Under the pieces are notes generated by a model that was given only the letters and a program-made list of their open reading frames with translations, did not search any database and was not told the origin of the DNA. From assembly GCA_043772005.1 (NCBI GenBank), contig JAYVGP010000012.1:1-64000 (forward strand): a DNA stretch of 64,000 nucleotides. Reading direction: 5' to 3'. Origin of the DNA: JAYSSF01 sp043772005 (lineage in GTDB: Bacteria > Patescibacteriota > Gracilibacteria > Absconditabacterales > Absconditicoccaceae). The position numbers and the translations under genes were made by a program. Below are positions 52,058 to 63,138 of this stretch, in pieces (position 1 is the stretch's first letter; each line of letters begins with the position of its first letter).

Positions 52058-53593
52058 ATGGAAAATACCAATCACTCATCAAATCAACTCCCGCCACTCA
52101 GCAATATGCTCAAATGAGATACCAACAGATATCAAAAGTTTATTAATCATCCTGAAATCAAAAACACATATAAGCAAGAGTTTTTAGACGCATTTTTTGA
52201 ATATCTACAATACGTATCACAATATAGCTCTCAAGAAGAACAGAACAATATACTTGAAAATCCACTTGAGGCAGATTTTGTACCAGAATTTGGTATCTAT
52301 ATGACAATATTTTCGGTTTTTCTTGAAGTTTATGGATCTAATATTGTATCTTCTCAAACTCAAAATCGATTTAATCAATATCACAATATCATATTACAGT
52401 CACAGACACAATACATCAAAAAAACTCAACAGGAAATGGCTCAAGTATTAGATCCTAAATATCTCTATAATATATATGAGTCTTATCTACAAAAATATGG
52501 TACCACTTTTACTGAGCAATGTGAATTTATCGGTCAACACATATGATATAATAAGAGAGAATTATGAGCAGAATGATGATTAAGTATTTTAGATATCACT
52601 AGCACATTTAAAGAATTAGATAAAACTGAGCAAGAACAATATTGCTCAAATATTCAACAAAGATACTTTAAACCATATCTCATAGCAAATTCATCAATAT
52701 GTCAAAAATATATTTCAAGTAAAGATACTGAAAAGTCACAACAAGAAATCAATAATGATGCTACAAATATTTACAAAACAATGATAGATCATCTCTCAAA
52801 ACAGGAGTACCCTATTAAGCTCAGAATTGACGAAACATTCGTCTTTACTCGCCCAATTCTCAATAATGTTGATTTTGATAGACTATATCATGAGCTACTA
52901 TCATTTATTGGGAATGAATGGAACGATCCAGAATATATTTATCTCGATACATATAAAACAAAAAATTCTCCGATCAATGCAATTAAGTTTTCATACACAG
53001 ATGAGGGGGGTAATTTATTATCACCTATGGACTATATAACAGAGAGAATAGTCGCTTGATATGAAGAAATAGATGATAATGAAGATGAAAATGATAATGA
53101 AGATGATGAAGATGACTCTATAGAGCAACTAATTCAATCTACTAAAAACATCGATGAAAGTAATCTAACAAATGAAGAGCTCAATGAAATCAGTGATGTG
53201 GTTTGATGATATATCGAAGAACGATCAGGGGAAAGTGAAGAAGACGAAGAAGACAGCAAGAAATATCAGATTAAAATTCTTAATCAAGTGAGAAGAGAAC
53301 TACCAAAATATTATCAACTAGACCTATATGTGTGATTTGATCAGGAAGAGTTGTTACCCACATTTACCATCAAACTCAATCAATATACAAATAAATTTGA
53401 TGAAAAAAATGAACGATCATCTGTTGCATTAAGTCCAAAACCAATAATTACTAAAGCCACATTCTGCATTGGATACGAATATACCGACCCCAACAGATAC
53501 ATAAGCCATTTTGTAAATTTTATGGATAATCTATCTCCAGATTACGATTGTCTCAAGATGCTATGAGTTAATCCAGATAATACAACAGACTAA
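52058..53593 (+). CDS. acidic hypothetical protein
   Basis: 511 residues, polar and Gln/Asn-rich. A hyperacidic stretch follows residue 330 (IDDNEDENDNEDDEDDSIEQ) and another before SKKYQIKI (ESEEDEEDS). N-terminal helical part; C-terminal part beta-like (FTIKLNQYTNKF, TKATFCIGYEYTDPN). No family, signal or membrane segment. About ten UGA glycines. Preceded by a 160-base AT-rich gap and followed by a terminator, so monocistronic. Confidence 0.6.
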
Positions 53594-53625
53594 AAAAATA
53601 ACTTTCCTAAAACCATTTGTTTTCT

Positions 53626-53657
53626 ACTCATGATTAACTATTCTCATGAGTGTTTTT
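53626..53657 (+). terminator. rho-independent terminator
   Basis: ACTCATGA / TCATGAGT 8-bp stem (53626-53633, 53644-53651) followed by GTTTTTG. Confidence 0.8.
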
Positions 53658-53678
53658 GTACCATTAAATATAATATTC

Positions 53679-55088
53679 ATGTTACCTACCAACTACTCTA
53701 AAGCCTTCAAAGCATATGATATCCGCGGACTACGAGAGTCTGAGATCAATGAGACGTTTGCATATATTTTATGACTCGCACTTTGATCACAATACCCCAA
53801 CAAAAATATCCTCATCTGATGTGATACGAGACCACAAAACCCACAAATCATCGAACATCTTCTCACTGGACTCAATCAACATAATATCCAAGTAACTATT
53901 GTTAATCTCCAACCCGATAATCCGTCACCAACCAATCAGTCACTCCCCTACGGCACAGCTAGCGCCTCTACTGTCTATCAACTCGTATCACAATATGATC
54001 TTGGTATCATCATCTCCGCATCACACAATCCAGCATGATATGTAGGATTCAAAGTCGTTCAGTCAGATCTAGTATTTATCCAAACATCACTGCTCAAGGA
54101 ATATTTTGAGACAACTCTAGCTCAGCTAGGGGAAACAACTAATATCACACTCAAGCTCAACCACCAGACAGTCACCTCTACACAACTCACACAAGCGCAG
54201 TCTACTACTCAATCATATTTTGAGAATATCAAAAGCTGACTTACCATCGCAATCGATTATAGCAATGGGGCTGCGATTACCTATGAACAACAGTTCTTAC
54301 ATTCATGGGCTGCACAGTATAGACACACACTCATCGAGATGAACACTTGAGCAGATGGACTATTTATCAACCACAGCTCTGATACCAGTGAAAATATCAA
54401 CTATCAACAGCTCATCACTGGAGTTCTGTGAGATCAAGCAGATATTGGGATATTATTTGATTGAGATGCTGACCGTATCGGTGTTGTGACGAGTTCATGA
54501 CAGATTATCCCTGGAGATATTGTTTTATCTATCATTGCGCAACAGCTATGAGTCAGTGGAGAGTCCATGGTCTTCGATGCCATGTGTGGCAATAGTATCC
54601 GCCGTGCCATTACTCAGTCAGGCAACACGCCAGTGGTATGCAAGATGGGTCGCTTCTTTATCAACGAGAAGATGAAACAAATCGGAGCGATCCTGGGTGG
54701 TGAAATCTCATGACATATCATGTTCCACGACTGTGGTGATACCGAAAATGTCCTCGTAGCAATCTCCTACCTCCTCAAAGCGATTCAAGAACACGGGTCA
54801 CTGGACTCACAAGTCGCCAAGCTCACGACTAATATCTACCGTGAGCCCATGCTCAACCTCCACGTCGAACGCAAAGACGAGATCTTGTCAGCTCTCATGG
54901 AAAACTTTGCAGAGCTCAATCCACTACAGATCGACGGAGTCAATATCTACTCTGACACCATGTGTATGACTGCTCGTAAATCCAATACCGAACCCATCAT
55001 TCGTGTCCAGCTTGAGACCAAGGATAAGGCAAGCTATCAGCAAGTGATAGGAAAGGTTAAGGAGATTGTGGAGAGAATTGAAGGATAA
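53679..55088 (+). CDS. phosphomannomutase/phosphoglucomutase
   Basis: 469 residues. Phosphohexomutase of the ManB/PgmB type: AFKAYDIRGLRESEINE (start), IISASHNPAGYVGFKV (phosphoserine loop SASHNP), FDGDADRIGVV (metal loop DGDADR), GGEISGHIMFHD (sugar-binding GGE.SGH), and RKSNTEPIIRVQLE (phosphate-binding). UGA codes Gly in HNPAG-YVGF, LFDG-DADR and EISG-HIMF. Supplies sugar-1-phosphate for surface glycans. A terminator lies just upstream, so it has its own promoter. Confidence 0.95.
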
Positions 55089-55145
55089 ATTTGTAAAGTT
55101 TAAACTACTCTACTAAAAATAGATTTTATAAATTTTGAGAACTAT

Positions 55146-56138
55146 ATGAAAAATACACTAGAAATATTTAATCTAGAATTTCCTCAGTACATAAAAGAAC
55201 TCAAAATCGGTGACTATTCTTTTAAAAGAGTTGAAACATATGAACAAGCATTCAACAATATGATGCATTTAATAAGCTCATCTTGAGGCGAGTTTGCTAT
55301 TACTCCAAAAATAGGATCTCACCAAATCACAGCAACTGTAACGATACCAAATAATGAGAAAAAAAGTATACTACCTTGGGAAAGAGAAAGTACACAACTT
55401 GATGACATACTACTGCTGCTAACGCTCTTTACAGACAGAAACGTATTTAAAAAAGACCGAGAAGACGAAGACAATGATGTTATTATTTGAGACCACAGAA
55501 TTCGTCATTATGGTTGACAATTATGTTGCTCAATAAAATATGAATCTATGCGGAAAAATAGAATAGATGATACGCTAAAAACAGAAGATGAGATTGAGAG
55601 TATTGAGTTGATATATGATAGTTACGATCAAGTTGATATATGATTTGAAAAATCAATCAATCGTATCTTAGAAACAATATCAAGCAAAGAATGGCAAACG
55701 AAATATGAATGATGATATTTTCTATTTTTGTTTGTGGCTTGAATACAAAGACAGATAATTGAAACTTCATTCATTACATGTCGAACAATATGGGAACATA
55801 TCTTTGCAATAAAAAATCGTCAACGATTAGATAATGCAAGCATAGAAAAAATGAGCGGAGATCAAAAAATAAGTTTTATTTTAAATGAGTTCTTTTTAAA
55901 AGATATAAATGATAAATCGAGAGATAATATCAAAAAACTAGTAAAAACTAGAAACAGAATTATTCACTTTTGAAAGAAAAGTTCGGAAATTGATTTTAAA
56001 GAAATGGGTATGTTTATTAGATTAACAGAACAATTAATTGCTATTATTCTATGATTATCACCATCAAATATCTTTAATTCATTTGAACAACTAAATGACT
56101 TTCTTAACACAAAAAAGTCTTTAAATAAATTAAATTAA
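55146..56138 (+). CDS. HEPN-like (ApeA-type) protein, tentative
   Basis: 330 residues. The C-terminal third is helical and contains LVKTRNRIIHFGKKSSEIDF, an RX4H motif (RNRIIH) as in HEPN RNases, followed by MFIRLTEQLIAIILGL. A preceding helix (IIETSFITCRTIWEHIFAIK) fits the first HEPN helix. The N-terminal 200 residues are unrecognised. HEPN proteins of this layout occur in abortive-infection systems. Twelve or so UGA glycines, AT-rich codon use. It stands alone between phosphomannomutase and an alcohol dehydrogenase. Confidence 0.6.
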
Positions 56139-56168
56139 ACTTTTTATATCATCATACCAAATCAACAC

Positions 56169-57212
56169 ATGAACATCAAAGCCTACTGAGCAACAAGCCC
56201 AACTAGTCCTATCGCACCACTCGACATCACCAGAAGAGAAGTCTGATCTCATGATGTCCTCGTAGATATTATGTACTGCGGCGTGTGTCATAGCGACATC
56301 CACCAAGCCAGAAGCGAACGAGGTCAGTCAGTCTACCCTATTGTCCCATGACATGAGATCGTGGGTCGTGTATCAGCCATCGGAGATCAAGTCACCAAAT
56401 TTAACATCGGAGACCTCGCTGGTATCGGTGTATTTGTGGATTCATGTAGATCATGTCACGCATGTAGCTCAGGACTCGAGCAGTACTGTGACCAAGGCAT
56501 GACTGGAACCTATGGGTGATATCACAGAGATGGGGTTACGCCTACCTTTGGTGGATATTCCACACAATACGTCATCGACGAAGCGTACACCCTCCACCTC
56601 CCATTTGCTGAGGCAGATCTCCCAGCAGTAGCACCATTGTTATGTGCCGGTATTACCACATATTCTCCGTTGCGTTATGCATGAGTCTGACCTGGTCATA
56701 GAGTAGCCGTGCTTGGTCTGGGTGGTTTATGACATATGGCAGTCAAGTTTGCAGCATCATTTGGTGCTGAAGTCACCATGCTCAGTAGATCTCCAGATAA
56801 AGAAGCAGATGCCAAGAAACTCTGAGCACATCACTTTGTACTCACCAGTGACGCTGACCAGATGGCGTGACTCGTCAATCATTTTGATTTTATCCTCGAT
56901 ACTGTGTCTGCTCCCCATGACATGAACCAATACGCCAATCTCCTCAGACTCGATGGTAAGATGCTATTGGTAGGATTACCAACTGAAGATCATCATATCC
57001 ACGCCAGAAACCTGATTGGCAAGAGAAGAAGCCTCATCGGATCCATGATTGGCGGTATCGCCGAAACTCAAGAGATGCTCGACTACTGTGCAGAACACCA
57101 TATCCTGTCAGATATCGAACTTATCACAGCCTCTGAGATCAATGCTGCATATGATCGTATCCTTGCGTCCGATGTGAAATATAGATTTGTGATTGATATT
57201 GCTACACTATAA
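56169..57212 (+). CDS. zinc-dependent alcohol dehydrogenase
   Basis: 347 residues of the CAD/cinnamyl alcohol dehydrogenase branch. YCGVCHSDIHQARSERGQS (catalytic zinc Cys), YPIVPGHEIVGRVSAIG (GHE; its Gly is TGA), SCRSCHACSSGLEQYC (structural zinc four Cys), GGYSTQYVIDEAYTLHLP, then the Rossmann GLGGLGHMAVKFAASFGAEV. Oxidises or reduces alcohols/aldehydes with NAD(P). Nine or ten UGA glycines. Its end overlaps the convergent glycosyltransferase stop by six bases. Confidence 0.95.
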
Positions 57213-58364
57213 TCAATGTTGCCACTTCTCTTGATGCTGCTGTATCAGTCACTGTGCGCGCTGTGCAATATACTGACGATCTCGTTGTTTGCTATCAAAA
57301 CGCTCAAATGCCTCTATCAATGAGGCATCAGACTTATTCTGGACCAAAATACCAGACTGCTCATCCACAAGCTCAACACTCCCTCAGTCAGCTAATCAAA
57401 ATACTGGTACTCATTGACATAAAGCCTCAATAGTCACCATCCCAAAACTCTCACGAGCAATGTTGACAAAACCACGAGCTCTTCATACCAATTTCATCTT
57501 ACGATCGAGATCTGTGATGCGACCTACAAACTCAATATTATCATGAGCAATCGAGCGTAAGTACTCATAATCAGGACCATCTCACACCATCACAAGGCGC
57601 TTACCATTATGATTAAATAATCTCACAATACGATCAAGTTCCTTAAGGAAAATCACCATACGACCTACAAAAATATAGTAATCCTGCGCTTGTTCAATAA
57701 TATAGTCTTCATATATATTACTAATACGAGGATATCGCACAGTAGATGATAATTTATATAAATCTGACACCGTTCATGCTGTATAGTGACTATTGGAGTA
57801 AACTATATCGTAGTGTCTTGGTAGGCAATCTCGACGACGAAGCAATGGCGTGACAAGACGATAAAATCGTGAAATTGGAGCCTTGAGCTTAGATATATTG
57901 TCGTGATAGTTTGCCCGAATATACTGCATCGGTGAGTGAAAGTAGATAGTAGTATGAGCTCTCCATCAAGCTACGGGCACTACATTTCTCGCAGCTGCAA
58001 ACGAGTCAATCACTACCTCATCAGGATCATATGAGACAATTTTTTGACGCAGTATTCATGTCAATATTGGGTAAAAAAACATCAAATTACGATAGTCAAA
58101 CAGCTTAGACAAAATAGGTGTACGATGTTTCTCAAAATAATGGAATACCACAAATATCCAATGAGGTAACGCTGTAACTATTTCTAATTTTTGTCCAGCA
58201 ACTTCTAGCTCTTTTTTATCACTAAAGAGAGTGAAGATTCTTCAATTCTCTTTCGATTTTTTTTTGATCAAGTCAAAAAACACCGCCTCTGCTCCTCACA
58301 TATGATAGAGTCGATCATGGACAAATGCAATACGAGGTAATCAGAATAAGTCAGATTTATCCAT
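57207..58364 (-). CDS. glycosyltransferase, GT4-like
   Basis: 385 residues. N-terminus PRIAFVHDRLYHMGGAEAVF (HdhlxxxGGaE of GT4), HSPMQYIRANYHD, SNSHYTAGTV; C-terminal UDP-sugar domain with YYIFVGRMVIFLKELDRIVR, LVMVGDGPDYEYLRS, IEFVGRIT and ESFGMVTIEALCQGVPVFG (E-x7-E signature). Transfers a sugar for surface polysaccharide. About 13 UGA glycines, including HMG-GAE. Convergent with the dehydrogenase; likely in an envelope-building role with the phosphomannomutase. Confidence 0.92.
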
Positions 58365-58421
58365 ATAAAAAAATGAACTACTAATAGCTCATTCTATGAT
58401 TTATGGTTATGTTTTCAAGAT

Positions 58422-58844
58422 CTACAAACTTGTGTCAGGAGCATAAGTAGGAATAGTAGTATCAGACTGGAAGATCTGTGATGTTGATGAATCACTCATA
58501 CTAAAGTTATCTACATTGAGCACTGATTGGAGAATCTCTCCCGCTCTGGTAAAGATATTCTTCGCACTATAGTACTCATATCATCTGATCTCAAGTTTCT
58601 GAAACACAAGTGGCATTACAAATAAGAATACAATTGTCAGCACAACACCAGTAATCAGATGTCTAACTGAGTTTGCTGCTTCCTTGATTTTATCATCCTT
58701 ACCACCAGACGTAATATACTTCCATATTGTAATAAAAAACACAACAATTGAAGCACCAAACACAACCAATACTGCAAGAGCAAGTATAGTTAATACTGCA
58801 AATGGAATATTATATTGTGTAGAATCAGCTACGAGATTTTCCAT
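58422..58844 (-). CDS. small membrane protein, possibly T4SS pilin-like
   Basis: 140 residues with two hydrophobic helices (IPFAVLTILALAVLVVFGAS... FFITIW, and HLITGVVLTIVFLFVMPLVF) separated by a polar loop YITSGGKDDKIKEAANSVR. This spacing and YITSGGKDDKIKEA resemble CPR type IV secretion pilin (VirB2/TrbC-like) proteins, but the usual signal peptide is not clear. The C-terminal 50 residues are polar. One UGA, at EIRG-YEYY. Located 77 bases downstream of rpsP on the same strand. Confidence 0.55.
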
Positions 58845-58920
58845 CGGAACAACAAAAGTAAAAAAACACCAATTATGACTAAGAACGAATCCCTAATAAG
58901 GGAAAACTATAAGCTATCCA

Positions 58921-59208
58921 CTAATCTTTTGCAGTTCTTGTACGATCTCTTACTACGATAAACTTCTTGAAAGTTTCGTCATTTGATTGTTTGAAGGCGA
59001 TCTTAGCTGCTCTCTCTGACATCTGAGCTCCGTTACCTATAAGTTCCAACACTCTACCAACATTGAGCTGAGATTCATGTTTTGTAGGATTATGCCATCC
59101 AAGTACTTCCTTATATCCTTTCTTTGCTGATAGTCTGTGATCTGTAAGTACAATTCTGAAGAATGGAAGATTTTTTCTACCAATTCTTGATAATCTAATA
59201 GTAAGCAT
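58921..59208 (-). CDS. rpsP: 30S ribosomal protein S16
   Basis: 95 residues. MLTIRLSRIGRKNLPFFRIV, then LTDHRLSAKKGYKEVLGWHN with P-T-K and VGRVLELIGNGAQMSERAAK match S16. S16 binds 16S rRNA and speeds 30S assembly. The C-terminal tail is basic. No UGA. Followed on the minus strand by the small membrane protein; upstream lies rpmG. Confidence 0.96.
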   Translation of the reverse strand: MLTIRLSRIGRKNLPFFRIVLTDHRLSAKKGYKEVLGWHNPTKHESQLNVGRVLELIGNGAQMSERAAKIAFKQSNDETFKKFIVVRDRTRTAKD

Positions 59209-59234
59209 ATGCTAATAAAAATAATAGTAAAAAA

Positions 59235-59411
59235 TTACTTCAATTTAATCTTCATCTTATGTACTGTATGCTTTCTGAGCTTCGGGCAATATTTGCTCAG
59301 CTCGAGCTTAGGAGTATTCATTTTGTTGTACTCTGTTACGTAATTAGTAGTACCCGATTCAGTACATACAAGTGCAACGAGCATTCTTGCTCCCTTCTTT
59401 TTCTTAGCCAT
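59235..59411 (-). CDS. rpmG: 50S ribosomal protein L33
   Basis: 58 residues: MAKKKKGARMLVALVCTESG, TTNYVTEYNKMNTPKLELSK, then YCPKLRKHTVHKMKIKLK. The CTESGTTNYVTEYNK and LRKHTVHK phrases are diagnostic. Only single Cys remain of the two CxxC pairs, so it is a zinc-free or partly degenerate form, common for L33. Located between tRNA-Met and rpsP. Confidence 0.92.
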   Translation of the reverse strand: MAKKKKGARMLVALVCTESGTTNYVTEYNKMNTPKLELSKYCPKLRKHTVHKMKIKLK

Positions 59412-59565
59412 TGAGTTAGTGTATAATGTATAAAAGTTTACCAGGTGCCCCCTGTGGGTATAAAGTTACAAAGTGCCAACAATATAACAATAATTTTGAT
59501 GTCAAATAAGATTAGATAGTCTTACAAGATCACTATGACTGATTGAGCTTTGAGGAAAAGTAATT

Positions 59566-59639
59566 TGGTACTAGGTGGACTTGAACCACCGACCTTAGCG
59601 TTATGAGTGCTACGCTCTAACCAGCTGAGCTACAGTACC
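59566..59639 (-). tRNA. tRNA-Met (anticodon CAT)
   Basis: Acceptor GGTACTG/TAGTACC, D-arm GCTC/GAGC with GGTTA, anticodon loop CTCATAA (CAT), T-arm GGTGG-TTCAAGT-CCACC, discriminator A, no CCA. The stem pair next to the loop is A-C. Elongator Met is most likely; tRNA-Ile with a lysidine-modified CAT anticodon cannot be excluded. Confidence 0.88.
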
Positions 59640-59690
59640 ATTGTCGTAAACAATGGCTCGATCTAATAATCGAGTACCATGGAAATAGTA

Positions 59691-59780
59691 TGGCGGAGGA
59701 GGCGGGATTCGAACCCGCGGTCCGATTACTCGGACGACTCGTTAGCAGTGAGCTGACTTCGACCACTCATCCACCCCTCC
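59691..59780 (-). tRNA. tRNA-Ser (anticodon GCT)
   Basis: Acceptor GGAGGGG/CTCCTCC, long variable arm (GTCGTCCGAGTAATCGGACC region), anticodon loop CTGCTAA (GCT), T-arm GCGGG-TTCGAAT-CCCGC, discriminator G, CCA encoded. Confidence 0.95.
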
Positions 59781-59873
59781 ATATACCAAACATCACATTT
59801 GGTCAAAAAGTGATACGCATATGTATAATAATTTGCCGTTGTATTGCAACACAAAAGCTGTAAAAATCTCCTC

Positions 59874-60680
59874 ATGCCCTCCTACCTCTGACAGAACTTT
59901 CTCACCGACGAATGAGCTAAACAGCACATCATCAAGACCGTTGCACACATGCAGTCAGACTATCAACTTGATAATGTGATAGAAATCTGACCCGGTCAAG
60001 GAGCCCTCACTGAGTGACTGGTGACTATATTTGATCGCTTGACATTGATCGAGATGGATACCAAGATGAAGCCACACCTAGAAAAGTTACAAGCCAAGAA
60101 AGCTAAAAATGGGGAGAAAATAACCTCTTGATCTTTTTCAGCCTCTTCGACCTTTTGACCACTTCAAATTATACGATGAGACATTCTCCAACAATGATCT
60201 ACTCTCACCTCTCGATCAGATAAACCTCACACTCTGGTCTATGGATCACTACCCTACTATATCACCTCACCTATTTTTAGGCTTGTGATGATTGAGTGTG
60301 GGCATTGTCATGGACTGTTTATCATCCAGAAAGAAGTATGAGATAAGATCAACAGCAATGCGAGCAAAAAGTCATACCTGCGACGACTCCTCAATAACTA
60401 TTTTGAGGTCACAACTACACAAATCATACCACCCAACTCGTTTACTCCTCCACCCAAAGTTTACTCCTGTGTTATCAAACTTACAAGACGTAGTCAGCCG
60501 ATGTTATCTCCAACAGAACATGATCAGATGCTTATCTTACTTGATCAGATCAACGGATTTAAACGCAAAACACTAGGAAAAATCTACAAGATGATCTGAC
60601 GCAATAATCTCCCTAGTGACCTTGCACCCAAGAGACTAGAGGAATTATGATGGGAAGAAATGAAGATACTAATTAATTAG
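59874..60680 (+). CDS. rsmA: 16S rRNA dimethyladenosine transferase RsmA/KsgA
   Basis: 268 residues. Dimethylates two adjacent adenosines near the 3' end of 16S rRNA. LGQNFLTDEGAKQHIIKTVA is the family GQNFLxD start; VIEIGPGQGALTEGL is motif I (Gly codons are TGA); TLIEMDTKMKPHL; VYGSLPYYITSPIFRLV is the catalytic NLPY-like motif with S for N. The C-terminal helical domain (PPNSFTPPPKVYSCVIKL) is typical. About ten UGA glycines. Downstream is obg-nudix after 72 bases. Confidence 0.93.
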
Positions 60681-60752
60681 CTCGAAATCCGCATCACAAT
60701 CATTATACTATAATCAAATTTGAACTTTTAGTAAATTCAGTCTCCTATTGTT

Positions 60753-62993
60753 ATGAAATTTTTTGACCACGCAAATATCACCATCGAGTCAGGCAAATGA
60801 TGAGATGGATGTAGCTCCGCAAGACGTGAATCTGGTGTACCATACGGCTGACCCAATGGAGGTAATGGCTGACGTGGATGACATGTATATATCAATGTTG
60901 ATCCTCAGCTCAATACATTGATGCCGTTTAAATATCACAAAATCCACAAAGCAGTAGGATGATCTCGTGGCGAATCCAGAGAAAAATACGGCAAAAATGC
61001 CGAAGACTTGATCCTATATGTACCACTCGGAACAGTCGTCAAAGATCGCTCCAATGGTCATGTCCTCTTTGTTGCTGAGTCAGTACTTGATATACCATAT
61101 CTGTTGCTCAAGTGATGAGACGGTGGAGCTGGTAACATGCACTTTAAAAACTCCATCCTTCAATACCCCGATTTCTGTCTCAACGGCGAACCATGACAAT
61201 ACCTCGAGCTCGAACTAGAACTCCAACTCCTATCAGATATCTGACTCATCGGTACTCCTAGTGTCGGTAAATCCAGTATCATCAATATGGTATCCAATGC
61301 TAAAGCACAAGTCGCAGAATACCACTTCACCACAATCACACCAAATCTTGGATCCGTGACCTGTGATGGTGTTGACTGGAATGTGATCGATATCCCAGGT
61401 CTGATCGAATGAGCCAGCGATGGTAAAGGTCTTGGTATCGAGTTTCTCAGGCACATCCTCAAATGCTCAATCTTCAACTTTGTTATTGATTTCGGTAGAT
61501 GGGATGCGGGTATTGCGGAGTTTGGCGTATTATGGAACGAAATTCTAACCTATTGTCGTGTAAGATTTGCTGAGGAGTATGATGTCACAACTGATGAGAT
61601 CTACTTTGTATTAAGCAATGAAGGAGATGTTTTGATTCTCACAATTGGCTATGGTAGTAGCTTAGATACGATGTCAGTGATTACTCGCAAAGTCCTCTTA
61701 CGAACCATCAATAAGTCAGACGAATCCGATGACCAAGAACTGCGTGATGAGTACCAAATAAGCCTTACAACCCATATTGTAGAAGCAATGAAATCTGCAG
61801 CTATATGTGATCTTGATGAATTACTCGCTCGCTCGCTCGTAACTCGTAACTCATGACGAACAAGCACCTATCTCCACGAAGGCATGACTGAACTCATCTA
61901 CCGCTGGAAACAACTCATCGAGCAATACAACCATACTGGAGATATCGCATGGCATACTTACGCTCCAATAGATATGACCAAACCTCATAATGTGACACTC
62001 CTTGAGACCAAAGACGTCACTGAGATTAATGGATATCTGGAAGCAAAACCTTACCTGATCGATGAAGATGATTCACTCGAACCAATACAACCATCAAATT
62101 GGGAAGAAGATGGTGACGATTTTAGTGACGAAGAAGATGACTGGGACGAGGAAGAACTAGAAAATAATGACGATGAGACTCTCGTGTTCGGCGATGGCCA
62201 GTGAGATGATGAGGTATTTTATGACCACTGGGATCCTAGTATTAGCGAAGACCAAATTATTCACAGAGATGTGATTGATATTATTGTATATGATATATCT
62301 ACCGACACCTACATTGTCATTGAGCAAAACGGAACTTACTGGCGTAAATTTATGTGAGGATGAATTGATACATGAGAAACCGCCGAACAAGCTGCGATAC
62401 GTGAACTACAAGAAGAATTAGGTTTCAGTGAAATTGAGCAAATCATCAAACTCGATACAGTGCATACTAAATACTTCCATCCAAGCAAAAAAGTATATAT
62501 ACAAGGAACCTCTACATGCTTCTATGTTGCAGTAGATAGTACCAAACAATGACTAATTAGTACTACAGAACAAGCAACTCAAACTCTCCACTATCTTGAG
62601 GAAGAAGAAGTAGCTGACTGGGTCAATATTTCACATCACCAACATTTCTGGGAAGTTTATCAAGATTTACTCGATGAGTGAGAACTTGAAGATTGAGAGT
62701 TGGAAGAATTAGAGAATTTGGAAGAATTAAAAACCAAAGCTTCCACCAACTCCCCTATCTTAACTAAATCCTCTAAAATCAGAATCCGATCAGTCTACGA
62801 GCCAGATATCGCCAGAATCGTCTATATGATACAATGGTGAAACGACCAAGCAGAACAATGGTTCTGGAAATATATGCAAAAATCCTGATGAATCACTTGG
62901 CTCAAGAATCATAAAGTCAAACATGGAGATATCTTAGTATTTGAGCATCCATATTACGGAGTGGAAGAAAGACAAATCATCTTTGAAGCATAA
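60753..62993 (+). CDS. Obg GTPase fused to a Nudix hydrolase domain
   Basis: 746 residues in one open frame. Residues 1-155: glycine-rich Obg fold (ESGKGGDGCSSARRE, PYGGPNGGNGGRGGHVYI). GTPase: G1 GTPSVGKSS near 168, G3 DIPGLIEGAS near 212, G4 INKSDESDD near 319 after an unusual insertion (YFVLSNEGDVLILTIG). Acidic linker near 450-476 (FSDEEDDWDEEELENNDDE). Then Nudix: YIVIEQNGTYWRKFMGGG, with IDTGETAEQAAIRELQEELG (Nudix box, first Glys from TGA) near 535-556. Obg normally links GTP/ppGpp to ribosome assembly; Nudix enzymes hydrolyse nucleoside diphosphate derivatives. The final 80 residues are unrecognised. About 35 UGA glycines. Confidence 0.9.
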
Positions 62994-63007
62994 GTAACAA
63001 TTATAGG

Positions 63008-63030
63008 GACGGTAGCATAGACCGTCTTTT
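63008..63030 (+). terminator. rho-independent terminator
   Basis: GACGGT / ACCGTC stem (63008-63013 and 63021-63026) followed by TTTTT, 15 bases after the Obg-Nudix stop. Confidence 0.8.
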
Positions 63031-63138
63031 TACATCACAAAAAAACAAAAAGCCAACCCCAACATCCTCTCACACAAACCAATCCTTGCCCATCAGCCTA
63101 ATGATGAATATAATAGGAAACTATTATTATCTCTAATT

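Noticed and set aside
61560..61640. Degenerate G4 motif (SNEGD) in the Obg GTPase
   Set aside because: A proper NKSD motif lies about 30 residues further on; SNEGD is in an inserted segment.
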